This document shows positions 25,034-33,227 of a stretch of DNA of 54,492 nucleotides, piece after piece. Below the pieces are notes generated by a model, which made no database searches, had not been told where the DNA came from, and worked only from the letters and a program-made list of their open reading frames with translations. The DNA is taken from NCBI RefSeq assembly GCF_019733355.1, contig NZ_JAIHLQ010000042.1:1-54492 (forward strand). Direction: 5' to 3'. A program made the position numbers and the translations under genes. Each line of letters begins with the position of its first letter. Positions within the stretch are counted from its first letter, which is position 1. The DNA comes from Pseudomonas baetica. Its GTDB lineage: Bacteria > Pseudomonadota > Gammaproteobacteria > Pseudomonadales > Pseudomonadaceae.

Positions 25034-25480
25034 ATGAACAGGCAACAGGGCTTTACCCTGATCGAGTTGATGGTGGTGCTGGTGATCATCGGTATCGCCA
25101 GTGCGGCGATCAGCCTGAGTATCAAGCCCGATCCGTTGCAATTGCTGCGCAAGGATGCCGAGCGTGTGGCGCAGTTGCTGCAAGTGGCGCAGGCCGAAGC
25201 GCGGGCGGATGGCCGGCCGATTGTGTGGGTGAGTGATGCCAAGGGGTTTCGGTTTAGTCGGCGCAGTGACAGCGGCAAGGGTTTCGAGCATTTCAGCCAG
25301 GACCCGCAATTGCGCCCACGGCCATGGCAGAGCCCGAAGGTGGAGGTTCGCGTGGAGCCGAAACAGAAAGTCGTGCTCAACGCCGAATGGATCAACCCGC
25401 CGCTGCAATTGACCTTGTCTGATGGTTTCAATCGCCTGAGCGTGCTGCGCGATGGCGCCGGCCGGATCAGCGTGCAATGA
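25034..25480 (+). CDS. hxcU: T2SS minor pseudopilin HxcU (GspH)
   Basis: The 148-aa protein has a leader MNRQQG and helix FTLIELMVVLVIIGIASAAI with +5 Glu. The GspH-type body follows (DPLQLLRKDAERVAQLLQVA, ADGRPIVWVSDAKGF). It is a minor subunit near the pseudopilus tip. Its last four bases overlap the hxcW start (ATGA). The gene begins 120 bases from the divergent hxcP start, so the promoters of both must lie at 24914-25033. Confidence 0.9.
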   Translation: MNRQQGFTLIELMVVLVIIGIASAAISLSIKPDPLQLLRKDAERVAQLLQVAQAEARADGRPIVWVSDAKGFRFSRRSDSGKGFEHFSQDPQLRPRPWQSPKVEVRVEPKQKVVLNAEWINPPLQLTLSDGFNRLSVLRDGAGRISVQ

Positions 25481-26085
25481 AAGACCAACAAGGTTTTACC
25501 CTGATCGAGGTGATGGTCGCGATTCTGCTGATGGCGGTGGTGAGTTTGATTGCCTGGCGTGGGCTCGACAGCGTGACTCGGGCTGACAGCCATTTGCAGG
25601 CCAGCAGTGAGCAGAGTGACAGTTTGTTGCGGGCGTTGAATCAGTTGCAGCGGGATGTCGATATGCGTGCGGGGATTGAGTTGACTGAACCGAAGAAAGT
25701 TGGTGTGGATGATGAGCCGCCTAGCGCCCCGCCTGCGATTACTGTGCGCAGCAGTGATAGCAAGGGCTTTCGCCTGGACATCATTCGCACGGCGGCGGAT
25801 CAGCCGGGGGCGTTGCAGCGGGTGCGGTGGTGGGTCAAGGGGGATACGTTGTATCGGGCGGTAGCGGCGGCGCGGAGTCGGTATCCGTTGCCGGCGCCTA
25901 CTGATGGGGTTGCTGTGTTGAAGGATGTTAGTGATGCACAGATTCGGGTTTGGGAAACGGATAAGGGCTGGCGGCAGTTGAGTGGTAATCGGCGCGAGGA
26001 TCCGCAAGGGCTGGAGATTCGGTTGACTCGGCAGACGCCGCAGGGGGTGGAGAAATATCGGCAGGTGATTGGGCCGTTGGACTGA
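25477..26085 (+). CDS. hxcW: T2SS minor pseudopilin HxcW (GspJ)
   Basis: The 202-aa protein has a leader MKDQQG and helix FTLIEVMVAILLMAVVSLIA with +5 Glu, followed by the GspJ core (WRGLDSVTRADSHLQASSEQ, LNQLQRDVDMRAG). It forms the tip complex with HxcV and HxcX. It is coupled to hxcU. The 3' half of the gene becomes unusually G-rich, and the repeat block at 26131 begins soon after the stop. In the ancestral order vreR would follow closely; here about 1 kb of repeats intervenes. Confidence 0.9.
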   Translation: MKDQQGFTLIEVMVAILLMAVVSLIAWRGLDSVTRADSHLQASSEQSDSLLRALNQLQRDVDMRAGIELTEPKKVGVDDEPPSAPPAITVRSSDSKGFRLDIIRTAADQPGALQRVRWWVKGDTLYRAVAAARSRYPLPAPTDGVAVLKDVSDAQIRVWETDKGWRQLSGNRREDPQGLEIRLTRQTPQGVEKYRQVIGPLD

Positions 26086-26130
26086 CACGTGCCTGCTATG
26101 CAGATATCCCCCTTACCGTCGGAGATCTCT

Positions 26131-26220
26131 GTAGGAGTTGCCGAAGGCTGCGATCTTTTGATCTGCTCTTGAAAATCAAAAGATCGTCCGAACGCGGCCC
26201 GAGCCTTCGGCAGCTCCTAC
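26131..26220. repeat. Long REP-type hairpin after hxcW
   Basis: The arms gtaggagttgccgaaggctg and the matching end agccttcggcagctcctac enclose a second nested pair (gatcttttgatc / gatcaaaagatc-like). It is the same repeat type as at 8715 and 53761. Confidence 0.85.
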
Positions 26221-26222
26221 AG

Positions 26223-26727
26223 TTGGATTGGGTGCAGGCAGTTAGAGAATGGGCGGTTTTCAGGCTGCCATCGCTGGCAAGCCAGCTCCCACAATTGGAT
26301 TGGGTGCAGGCAGTTAGGGATTGGTTGGCTGGCAGGCCGTCTTCGCGAGCAAGCCCGCTCCCACAGGGGGATTGGGTGGGGTCGTTGGTGATTGGTTGGC
26401 TGGCAGGTTGTTATCGCCGGCAGGCTGGCTCCTACCGTTGGATTGGGTGCAGGCAGTTAGGGATTGGTTGGCTGGCAGGCCGCCTTCGCGAGCAAGCCCG
26501 CTCCCACAGGGGTATTGGGTGGGGTCAGTTGGTGATTGGTTGGCTGGCAGGGTGTTATCGCCAGCAGGCTGGCTCCTACCGTTGGATTGGGTGCAGGCAG
26601 TTAGGGATTGATTGGCTGGCAGGCCGTCTTCGCGAGCAAGCCCGCTTCCACAGTGGGATTGGGTGAGGTCAGTTACAAATTGGTCGGCTGTCAGGCCGCC
26701 ATCGCTGACAGGCTTGCTCCCACAAGG
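26223..26727. repeat. Tandem array of seven REP-containing units of about 72 bp
   Basis: The units start near 26223, 26295, 26367, 26438, 26509, 26582 and 26654. Each has a head (ttggattgggtgcaggcagt or gggattgggtggggtcagtt) and a REP-like tail (cttcgcgagcaagcccgctc or a diverged form). Two unit types alternate in the middle (types 2-3-4-5-6 read a-b-a-b-a), so the array probably grew by duplication of a pair. It is non-coding, although an open frame runs through it. Confidence 0.88.
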
Positions 26728-26759
26728 AATTGAGTACACCCCGCACGCGGCGCATGCCG

Positions 26760-27085
26760 CCCCACTCAACACAATGAGCGTTAGCTCGAGTACCGCTTTT
26801 GATCTTAAAGCGCCCGTCGGCAGGCTGAGTGGAGGGATTGATCCGAGGTTGGGAGCGCAGCGACCGTTCGACGAAGTCGAACACATCGAGAGGAGGTGCA
26901 GCGAAGCAAACCGGAGGCGATGCGCCCGGATCAAACCCGGAGCGAAGGAACCCGAGCCACAGCGAGGGCCGAACGTCAGGGCAAAGCCTTTTTGGTTACT
27001 TTTGAGGCGTTTGTCAAAAGTGACCCGCCGTCAGGGCGGAACCCTAAGCCGCCGTTACCGCAGCAACGGATATGTACCCGCCCCC
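26760..27085. repeat. Dispersed Pseudomonas intergenic repeat with terminator-like hairpin
   Basis: The block includes cacatcgagaggaggtgcag, ggcgatgcgcccggatcaaa and a hairpin at 26995-27024 (gttacttttga paired with tcaaaagtgac, one G.U), followed by accctaagccgccgttaccg. I recognise this as a sequence that recurs between genes in P. fluorescens-group genomes. No gene is seen. Confidence 0.6.
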
Positions 27086-27089
27086 CCCA

Positions 27090-28028
27090 CTAGCTGAGAA
27101 CGACGACCCCCCCAGGCAACTCAGTGCATTTGACGCCATAGGCATCGCGAATCAACAACGCCACACCCGCCAGTTGATCAAGACTAAACCGCGCCTGCAC
27201 CCGACGCTGCCCAAGCTCACGGTTGAGCAGCAAAAGCATCCCCGGCCGATAGCGATTAATCTCATCAATCATCTGACTCAACGTCGCCCCATTAAACACC
27301 AACACCTGCTGCCGCCAATTCATCACCGCCGCCGTGTCAACGTTCTGTACCGCGCCAACTTGCCGCGCGTCATAAGTCACTTGCTGCCCCGGCTCCAGAC
27401 GCAAACTGCGCCCTTCAACGTCCACCTCCACAGCACCATCAAGGCAAGTCACACACACCTGCTGATCGGTATTACGCAAATTGAATCGCGCCTGACTGGC
27501 CCGCAACCACCCGCCTCCCGCCTGCATCGCCAGCGGCAACCGCGCGGTCTGCACTTCGACTTCGCCGCTGACCAGTTCAAAACCTTGTACGCCGTCATCC
27601 ACAGAACGCTGATTGATGCGGGTCTGCGTGTTGAGTTCCAGGCTCACGCCATCCGCAGGCTCCACTCGCCGCTGCTGGCCGACCTCGGTGATGTAATCGG
27701 CGCCCAGCCCTTCGAACCCTCCAGGAATCGTCCCACGCACCAGCAAAAACGCCGCCGACGCGGCGATTGCGCCCCCCAGAAAGGCACGCCGGCCAAACCC
27801 TCGCGGCGCCTGCAAACCCTCCGCCGCCGGTTGCAACAGGTGCCAAAGCGCTTTGGTTTCCTCGAAGGCACGCGCATGTTCGGGACTCTGCGCGCACCAC
27901 TCACGCAACGCCCGGGCGTCGGCGACGGTGGCGCGACCAGAGGTCAACAGAATCAGCCAGTCACGGGCTTCGCTTTGTAGACGCTCGGCGGCCGTCGGCT
28001 CGGCAGGTGTCAGTCGGAAGATGTTCAA
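27090..28028 (-). CDS. vreR: Anti-sigma regulator VreR (FecR family)
   Basis: The 312-aa protein is a FecR-like transmembrane regulator. It has an N-terminal cytoplasmic sigma-binding domain (about 1-80, EARDWLILLTSGRATVADAR and REWCAQSPEHARAFEE), a membrane segment after RRAFLGGAIAASAAFLLV (about 84-102) and a periplasmic FecR domain (GADYITEVGQQRRVEPADG, ELVSGEVEVQTA, RLEPGQQVTYD) with a C-terminal STN-interacting part. It starts with TTG. It lies 51 bases after vreI. In P. aeruginosa VreR restrains VreI and is released by VreA signalling. Gene order, the linked hxc genes and the TonB-like VreA support the specific name over generic FecR. Confidence 0.85.
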   Translation of the reverse strand: MNIFRLTPAEPTAAERLQSEARDWLILLTSGRATVADARALREWCAQSPEHARAFEETKALWHLLQPAAEGLQAPRGFGRRAFLGGAIAASAAFLLVRGTIPGGFEGLGADYITEVGQQRRVEPADGVSLELNTQTRINQRSVDDGVQGFELVSGEVEVQTARLPLAMQAGGGWLRASQARFNLRNTDQQVCVTCLDGAVEVDVEGRSLRLEPGQQVTYDARQVGAVQNVDTAAVMNWRQQVLVFNGATLSQMIDEINRYRPGMLLLLNRELGQRRVQARFSLDQLAGVALLIRDAYGVKCTELPGGVVVLS

Positions 28029-28079
28029 AACTCGCAGATTCTCAACGGATTAATCGGGACTTTTTACCCAGCTTCTCTC

Positions 28080-28625
28080 TCAAGACGGTTTTCCGGCCCC
28101 GCGACCGAACCGCTGAAACACTTTTCTTTGCAGTTTTGCGGCGCAATGCCCCAGTGCGGCTTTGATTTCCTTCTCGACCATGCGCGTGGAAATGCCGAAA
28201 CGCTGGGAAATTTCCAGGTGGGGAGCCTCCTCCAGGCGCGCGGCAATGAAGATCTTGCGGCGCCGCGCCGGCAGTTCGTACAACGCGCTGAGCAGTGACT
28301 GGATTTCCTTTTGCCCGCCCACCACCCGTGCCGGATCGAGCGCCTCGTCGCCGATTTGCAGCAACTCTTCGACTTCGCTTCCGGTGAGCAAACGCGCGTC
28401 GGCCTGGCGCCGGTCCGCAGCGATGTTCAGGGCCATGCGATAGAGGTAGGCGTTGGGCCGCAAGAGGTTCGGCGGCGTCTCCATCCGGTCGACCCGCAGG
28501 TAAGTTTCGTGCAGCACGTCGTTAGCCAGATCCTCTGAGCCCAAACGCCGACGCAGGCGCACCCGAAAATCCTCGTAAGAGGTCAGGAACAGTTGGACCA
28601 TCGAACCTTGTCCGGTGTCTTTCAT
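28080..28625 (-). CDS. vreI: ECF sigma factor VreI
   Basis: The 181-aa ECF sigma factor of the FecI type has region 2 (SEDLANDVLHETYLRVDRM, NAYLYRMALNIAADRRQ) and region 4 (LYELPARRRKIFIAARLEE then ISQRFGISTRMVEKEIKAAL). I place the start at 28625, where ATGA overlaps the vreA stop. An in-frame Met at 28655 would overlap vreA further. P. aeruginosa VreI drives hxc transcription under phosphate starvation, so this gene is the likely activator of the secretion genes in this window. Its promoter targets cannot be read with confidence by eye. Confidence 0.88.
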   Translation of the reverse strand: MKDTGQGSMVQLFLTSYEDFRVRLRRRLGSEDLANDVLHETYLRVDRMETPPNLLRPNAYLYRMALNIAADRRQADARLLTGSEVEELLQIGDEALDPARVVGGQKEIQSLLSALYELPARRRKIFIAARLEEAPHLEISQRFGISTRMVEKEIKAALGHCAAKLQRKVFQRFGRGAGKPS

Positions 28626-29371
28626 CCCCCGGAAACTCCTTCCCATTTGGTGCATTCCATGCGTTTCCCTGACGACTGCGGTAACAACAGCAACGTGACC
28701 GGCTGACGCAAGGCACTGGGCGTCGGCCGGTCGATCCTGAGACTGCGAAAACTCTCTACCAACGCGGTATCGCGCTGTACATCACCGGTGGAGGTGACCA
28801 ACCGGTTGTGTTGCACCCGGCCATCGCGCCCGACCCAGACCTGCAACACCGCGCGATAACTGCCCGGTCGGGTCAACGGTGAACGGCACAGGTTGCGCTC
28901 AATCGCCGCTTGTACCGCCGTGGCGTAACTGCGGTTCACCGCGATGCTGGCTGGCGATGACTTGCCCCCGGTCGATGGCACGTCCTCGACCTGTGCCACT
29001 TGCAAGGTGAACGCATCATCACGCGCATAGCGCGCCATCAAGCCGCTGCCGCCGAGCAAACGACGCAAGGCATCAGCGGCGGTGTACTCACCCTCCACCG
29101 CCAGCGAACGTCTGCCGCGACTCAACTGGCTGTCGACCAGCACTGCAACGCCCGTGGCATGGCTGTATTGATCCAGTGCCCGGGCCAGATCCTGCGCCGG
29201 AATGTGCAGCGTCATGCGCAAGTCCGCCGGCACCGGGTCCGCTGTCGCAGTGCCCGTCAGCCAGGCAAGCAACACCCCCAGACCCAGCCGGCGAACAAGA
29301 GTCGTTGAACGCTGAAGACCGCCCCTGGAACTGCCTCGCTGCACGGCTGACGTATCCCTGAAATTCGTCAT
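28622..29371 (-). CDS. vreA: Signalling protein VreA (STN domain plus TonB-like domain)
   Basis: The 249-aa protein has a twin-Arg-rich N-terminus and a signal peptide (LGLGVLLAWLTGTATA), an STN signalling domain (about 50-125, HIPAQDLARALDQYSHATGV, AADALRRLLGGSGL) and a TonB-type C-terminal domain (about 150-235, YRAVLQVWVGRDGRVQHNRL). It lacks the beta-barrel of a receptor. This receptor-less layout is the distinguishing feature of VreA in the PUMA3 cell-surface signalling system of P. aeruginosa, where it passes a signal to VreR. It is the first gene of vreA-vreI-vreR. Confidence 0.88.
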   Translation of the reverse strand: MTNFRDTSAVQRGSSRGGLQRSTTLVRRLGLGVLLAWLTGTATADPVPADLRMTLHIPAQDLARALDQYSHATGVAVLVDSQLSRGRRSLAVEGEYTAADALRRLLGGSGLMARYARDDAFTLQVAQVEDVPSTGGKSSPASIAVNRSYATAVQAAIERNLCRSPLTRPGSYRAVLQVWVGRDGRVQHNRLVTSTGDVQRDTALVESFRSLRIDRPTPSALRQPVTLLLLPQSSGKRMECTKWEGVSGG

Positions 29372-29385
29372 CCTGAGGGCTGTTT

Positions 29386-29403
29386 ATGAATCTGGTGTGA
29401 CGG
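29386..29403 (-). promoter_or_regulatory. Weak candidate PHO box upstream of vreA
   Basis: Read on the minus strand the site is CCGTCAC-ACCA-GATTCAT, compared with the consensus CTGTCAT-N4-CTGTCAT (9 of 14 defined bases). It lies 15 bases upstream of the vreA start. P. aeruginosa vre expression depends on PhoB, which makes the site plausible, but the match is weak and may be chance. Confidence 0.3.
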
Positions 29404-29494
29404 GCGATGCAAAAAAACCATCACGGGTTTTGTATCGGCCTTGCACTAGACTCAAGCCCTAGAGCAGCCCCTTCGGGCTGGCCAGGAGGCAGGC

Positions 29495-29809
29495 ATGAAA
29501 ACACTCTGGAGGATCACCCTTGGCGGGCTGTTGCTGAGCGCATTGGTCAACGCCCATGCCGAGCAACCGCTGGGCTGCGTAGAGGTGACGGTCGGCGGCT
29601 ACAAGGCACCGAATTACGATTGCCTGACCCAGCAGATGGGCAACAACCCTGAAGGCGCAGCGGCCGCCGAGAAAAACCGTGAGGCGCTGAATGTGCCGGT
29701 GAATAAGCGCCCGCCCAATCAGATGGGATTGGCGACGCCCGCCGGCACCAGTACGCGGATGGGCAATACCTTTGGCACATCGGTGAAACCGCAGCGGCCA
29801 CCGAATTAG
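29495..29809 (+). CDS. Small secreted hypothetical protein
   Basis: The 104-aa protein has a signal peptide (MKTLWRITLGGLLLSALVNA, cleavage near AHA-EQ). The mature part has two cysteines (GCVEVTVGGYKAPNYDC) and a Pro/Asn-rich, probably disordered tail (NKRPPNQMGLATPAG). Ribosome site AGGAGG lies six bases upstream of the ATG. It is transcribed divergently from vreA, and so could share its regulation, but no function is recognised. Confidence 0.75.
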   Translation: MKTLWRITLGGLLLSALVNAHAEQPLGCVEVTVGGYKAPNYDCLTQQMGNNPEGAAAAEKNREALNVPVNKRPPNQMGLATPAGTSTRMGNTFGTSVKPQRPPN

Positions 29810-29840
29810 GGAAACATCAAAGGCTGCGATCTTTTGATCT

Positions 29841-30281
29841 TCAGTCGCGTGGGGTCTGGCGAAAGCTCACGGCCAGGCGATTCCAGCTGTTGATGGTGGT
29901 GACGGCCATGGTCAGGTCGACCATTTCCCCTTCGCTGAACTGCTCGCGCGCCTGCTGATAGACGTCATCGGGCACATGACTTTCGGCCAGCAGCGTCACC
30001 GCCTCGGCCCACCCCAGCGCCGCACGCTCGCGGGGATTGAAGAAGTTGCTGTCGCGCCACACCGCAATCGCATACAAGCGCCGATCACTCTCCCCGGCCC
30101 GCCGCGCGTCTACCGAATGCATGTCGGTGCAGAACGCGCAGCCATTGAGCTGAGAGGCGCGGATCCTGATCAGTTGCAGCAGCGGCTGCTCGATGCTCAA
30201 GCCACTGGTCAGTGCCTCCATGGCAATCATCGCTTTCATCGCCTTGGGCGAAGCGTTGTAGTAGTCCAGGCGCGGGGACAT
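29841..30281 (-). CDS. AhpD-like carboxymuconolactone decarboxylase family protein
   Basis: The 146-aa protein starts MSPRLDYYNASPKAMKAMIA; earlier in-frame starts at 30458 read through non-coding sequence. The alkylhydroperoxidase AhpD core motif is intact: LNGCAFCTDMHSVDARRAG, with the CxxC redox pair and the following His. The helical CMD fold continues (NFFNPRERAALGWAEAVT, DLTMAVTTINSWNRLAVSF). Such proteins reduce peroxides or act as thiol-dependent antioxidants. It is divergent from the MocR regulator at 30526, which may control it. Confidence 0.88.
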   Translation of the reverse strand: MSPRLDYYNASPKAMKAMIAMEALTSGLSIEQPLLQLIRIRASQLNGCAFCTDMHSVDARRAGESDRRLYAIAVWRDSNFFNPRERAALGWAEAVTLLAESHVPDDVYQQAREQFSEGEMVDLTMAVTTINSWNRLAVSFRQTPRD

Positions 30282-30525
30282 GGCAGGTCTCGGGAAGCGG
30301 AATGATGAGTTCACGGTAAGCGCAGAGCTGCCGGCGTTACAGCCCCAATTCCACGGAATATCGCTACACCACTGAAATCCCGGCCACACACAAATCTCCC
30401 TTGTGGGAGCAAGCCCACAGTAGGACGGTGGCCAATTTCGGTTTTTTGGGGTGCGCAACTATTGCCGATCACACAACAGCGGTAATCTGACGGGCACGCC
30501 AAATAGCCTCGGGAGCCTCGTCGGT

Positions 30526-31959
30526 ATGGAACTTCACGTTGTGATCAACGGCCGCAAGGATCTGGCCGGTCAGTTGTATCAGCAACTGCGTGGTGCCATC
30601 GAATCCGGGCGTCTGGCCGCTGGCACACAATTGCCGCCCAGCCGCTTGTTGGCCGAGCAACTGGGGATCTCGCGCAAGACCATTTCCGACACCTACGCGC
30701 AGTTGACCTACGAAAACTTCCTCACCGGCGTGATCGGCAAAGGCACCTACGTCAATGCCCGCCCGGCTTCGATTCAGCGCAAGCAAAGCCACACTGAACT
30801 GGCCAGTTCCGAGGTCATCGAGAGCTGGCGCAACCTGCCAGTGTTCCTGCGCCATCCGACCCTGGAGGGCTCGCTGCGTTACGACTTTATCGGCGGCGCC
30901 ACCAGCAAGGGCCAATTCCCGCAGGACGACTGGCGCCGCTGCGTTGCCCACGCGATGCGGCAGATGGGGCAATCCAAGGGGTTTTACAGCCTGCCCGAAG
31001 GCCTGCCGGCGCTGCGCAATGCGATTGCCCGGCATATCGCGTTTTCTCGCGGGGTCAACTGTCAGGACGAAGACGTTGTGGTGTGCAACGGCGCGCAACA
31101 GGCGCTGGATCTGATCACGCGCGTACTGATACGCCCGGGCAATCGGGTGGCGATGGAGGATCCGGGTTACCCGCCGGCACGCCTGCTGTTCGCCACCCAT
31201 GGTGCCGAGGTGGTCGCAATTCCGGTGGATGCCGAAGGGATTCAGGTTGAACACATTCCTGAAGGCACGCGGCTGATCTATGTCACGCCGTCGCACCAGT
31301 TCCCGCTGGGCATGCCGATGAGCCAGGCGCGCCGCGAAGCCTTGCTGGCCCGCGCCCATGAACTGGGCGCAATCATCATCGAGGACGACTATGACAGCGA
31401 ATTCCGCTACGAAGGCCGGCCCACTGATTCGCTGTTCAACCTCGACCAACGCGGCATCGTCGCCTATGTCGGGACCTTCTCCAAAACCCTGCTGCCCGAA
31501 CTGCGACTGGGCTATGGGATCCTGCCGCCAGCGATTCTCGAAGCGGTGATCCGCGCCAAGCAGCTCACCGATCTGCATGTCTCGACCCTGCCGCAATGGG
31601 CGCTGGCCAAGTTCATCGCCGAGGGCTGTCTGCTCAAGCATATTCGCCGCTGCCACGCCGTTTACGCCCAGCGCCGCGAGCGGATTCTGGCGCGCATGGC
31701 CACCGACCTCGCGCCATGGCTGGACGTGGTGCCGGCCAGCGCAGGCTTCCACATGGCGGTGTTCTGCAAGGTGCCGATCGACTTGCCGTTGGTGATCGAA
31801 CTGGCGAAAAAAGTTGAAGTGGGCCTGTACTCAATCAACGGTTTCTATTATCAGCAACCGCCAAAAAATGGCTTGTACTTCGGCTTCGGCGCCATTGAAA
31901 CCCTGGACATCGATATCGCCCTCGATCGCCTACGCGACATACTCCAGCAAGTCGCCTGA
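30526..31959 (+). CDS. MocR/PdxR-type GntR family regulator with aminotransferase domain
   Basis: The 477-aa protein has a winged helix N-terminal domain (about 10-80, LAGQLYQQLRGAIESGRLAA, LLAEQLGISRKTISDTYAQL) joined to a fold-type-I aminotransferase domain (about 115-470). The PLP region includes SKTLLPELRLGYGILP, where Lys is the expected Schiff-base residue, and EDDYDSEFRY holds the Asp that contacts the pyridine ring. I chose ATG 30526 (MELHVVINGRKD), the usual MocR beginning. These proteins sense PLP or amine-PLP adducts. Its divergent neighbour (AhpD-like) and downstream ABM gene are likely targets by position. Confidence 0.9.
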   Translation: MELHVVINGRKDLAGQLYQQLRGAIESGRLAAGTQLPPSRLLAEQLGISRKTISDTYAQLTYENFLTGVIGKGTYVNARPASIQRKQSHTELASSEVIESWRNLPVFLRHPTLEGSLRYDFIGGATSKGQFPQDDWRRCVAHAMRQMGQSKGFYSLPEGLPALRNAIARHIAFSRGVNCQDEDVVVCNGAQQALDLITRVLIRPGNRVAMEDPGYPPARLLFATHGAEVVAIPVDAEGIQVEHIPEGTRLIYVTPSHQFPLGMPMSQARREALLARAHELGAIIIEDDYDSEFRYEGRPTDSLFNLDQRGIVAYVGTFSKTLLPELRLGYGILPPAILEAVIRAKQLTDLHVSTLPQWALAKFIAEGCLLKHIRRCHAVYAQRRERILARMATDLAPWLDVVPASAGFHMAVFCKVPIDLPLVIELAKKVEVGLYSINGFYYQQPPKNGLYFGFGAIETLDIDIALDRLRDILQQVA

Positions 31960-32083
31960 GTGATTGGCCTAACGGATTAACCGCCGATTGGTTATTGGTG
32001 ATCCGGGGGGTGCAGGCCTATTCTGCACAGGCGTTATCCCTCAATGAGCAGGATTCGTCCGGCCTGATTCAGGAGTGTGAGCA

Positions 32084-32377
32084 ATGTCCAACGAAGTGAT
32101 CAATACGGTACAGGTGAAAGCTGCCGCCGGCCGCTCGGACGAACTGGGCAGGCAACTGCAGAAGATCGTAGACACCCTGCGCGAAACGCCGGGCTGCGAT
32201 TCCTACCTGGTCGACCGCTGCCCCGAGGACAATCACCGCTGGATGGTCAGTGCTCACTGGCAGTCGGAAGCGGCGATGCAGGCGCATTTCAACCGGCCCG
32301 AGGCGCAGGGTTTTATTGACCTGATCGACAGCCGCTTGGCCAACAGTGTGGATTTCAACAGTTTCCCTATCGTTTGA
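32084..32377 (+). CDS. Antibiotic biosynthesis monooxygenase (ABM) domain protein
   Basis: The 97-aa protein is a single dimeric alpha-beta-barrel (ABM/YgiN type): VKAAAGRSDELGRQLQKIVD, GCDSYLVDRCPEDNHRWMVS, HWQSEAAMQAHFNRPEAQGF. Family members are cofactor-free quinol or small-aromatic monooxygenases, or merely structural dimers, so the exact substrate cannot be told. It follows the MocR gene by 125 bases with a good ribosome site (cAGGAGTg). Confidence 0.85.
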   Translation: MSNEVINTVQVKAAAGRSDELGRQLQKIVDTLRETPGCDSYLVDRCPEDNHRWMVSAHWQSEAAMQAHFNRPEAQGFIDLIDSRLANSVDFNSFPIV

Positions 32378-32381
32378 CCCG

Positions 32382-32453
32382 ACGCCTTCGCGAGCAAACC
32401 CGCCCCCACAACGGAATGCGACCCACTGTGTGAACGGGCTTGCTCGCGAAGGC
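32382..32453. repeat. REP inverted pair after the ABM gene
   Basis: The arms cgccttcgcgagcaaacccg and cgggcttgctcgcgaaggcg face each other around a short spacer. It probably ends the upstream transcript. Confidence 0.8.
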
Positions 32454-32587
32454 GTTTGCTGCACACCGATTTTTTCTGGAATGCCACGGTATTGGTCACC
32501 CGATCTTCCTGAATATTGGCCGTTTGAATGCGCGACCCCGCGGACTACTGTGATCACCGACATCCCCACTTCAACAGGTGATCCGCC

Positions 32588-32989
32588 ATGAAAGCCCTGC
32601 ACTTCTTCGCCGCCGCCCTCGCCTTGACGATTTCCGCCTCGGCCTTGGCCCATGACCCGTCCGAGAAAGTCACTGTGCTGCAAGACCAGATGCTGAAAAA
32701 CGCACCGGGTAAAAAAGCCATGATGATCGAAGTCGACTACAAGCCCGGCCAATCCTCGATTGCCCACAAACACGACGGCACCGCCATGGCCTATGTGCTG
32801 GAAGGCGAAGTGATTTCCCAGGTCAAGGGCGAACAGGCAATCACCTACAAGAAAGGTCAGTTCTGGTACGAACCCGCCGGTTCCGAACATCTGGTGTCGA
32901 AAAACGCCAGTACCACCAAACCGGCCAAGTTGCTGGTGTTCATGGTGCTGGCTCCGAACGAACAAGTGTTGGTCCCGCTGCAAAACTGA
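32588..32989 (+). CDS. Secreted cupin-domain protein
   Basis: The 133-aa protein has a signal peptide (MKALHFFAAALALTISASAL, cleavage near ALA-HD) and a single cupin barrel. Motif 1 is IEVDYKPGQSSIAHKHDGTA followed by YVLEGEV; motif 2 is GQFWYEPAGSEHLVS. Three metal-binding His (HKH and EH) and the Glu are present. It should fold in the periplasm and bind a metal. Its substrate is unknown; similar proteins are annotated only as cupins. Ribosome site is weak (gtgatccgcc). A terminator follows. Confidence 0.85.
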   Translation: MKALHFFAAALALTISASALAHDPSEKVTVLQDQMLKNAPGKKAMMIEVDYKPGQSSIAHKHDGTAMAYVLEGEVISQVKGEQAITYKKGQFWYEPAGSEHLVSKNASTTKPAKLLVFMVLAPNEQVLVPLQN

Positions 32990-33016
32990 TGGGTGTTTGA
33001 TCAAACATAAATAAAA

Positions 33017-33041
33017 AGGCTCAAATCACTGATTTGGGCCT
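33017..33041 (+). terminator. Terminator after the cupin gene
   Basis: The arms aggctcaaat and atttgggcct (one G.U pair) are flanked by A- and T-rich tracts, so it can work in both directions. Confidence 0.8.
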
Positions 33042-33227
33042 ATTTATTTACCGGCACAATTAACAGCATCGTGTTAAAGCCAATAAAACCAGGGCATCTG
33101 ACAACTCGAAAAACTGTCAGCTTATTTACAGCTTCCCTGGTTTATTCTGAGTTAACTGCCGCCCCCTACAACAAAGCGCCCGGCAACCCTGACTTTCCGA
33201 CTAAAGTTAAGTCACGGGAGACACACC

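Noticed and set aside
26169..26666. Open frame and repeated peptide across the REP array
   Set aside because: The frame arises because the unit length and base content avoid stops. The peptide only mirrors the DNA repeat.
26223..26727. CRISPR array
   Set aside because: Units are contiguous REP-type repeats without unique spacers, and no cas genes are present.
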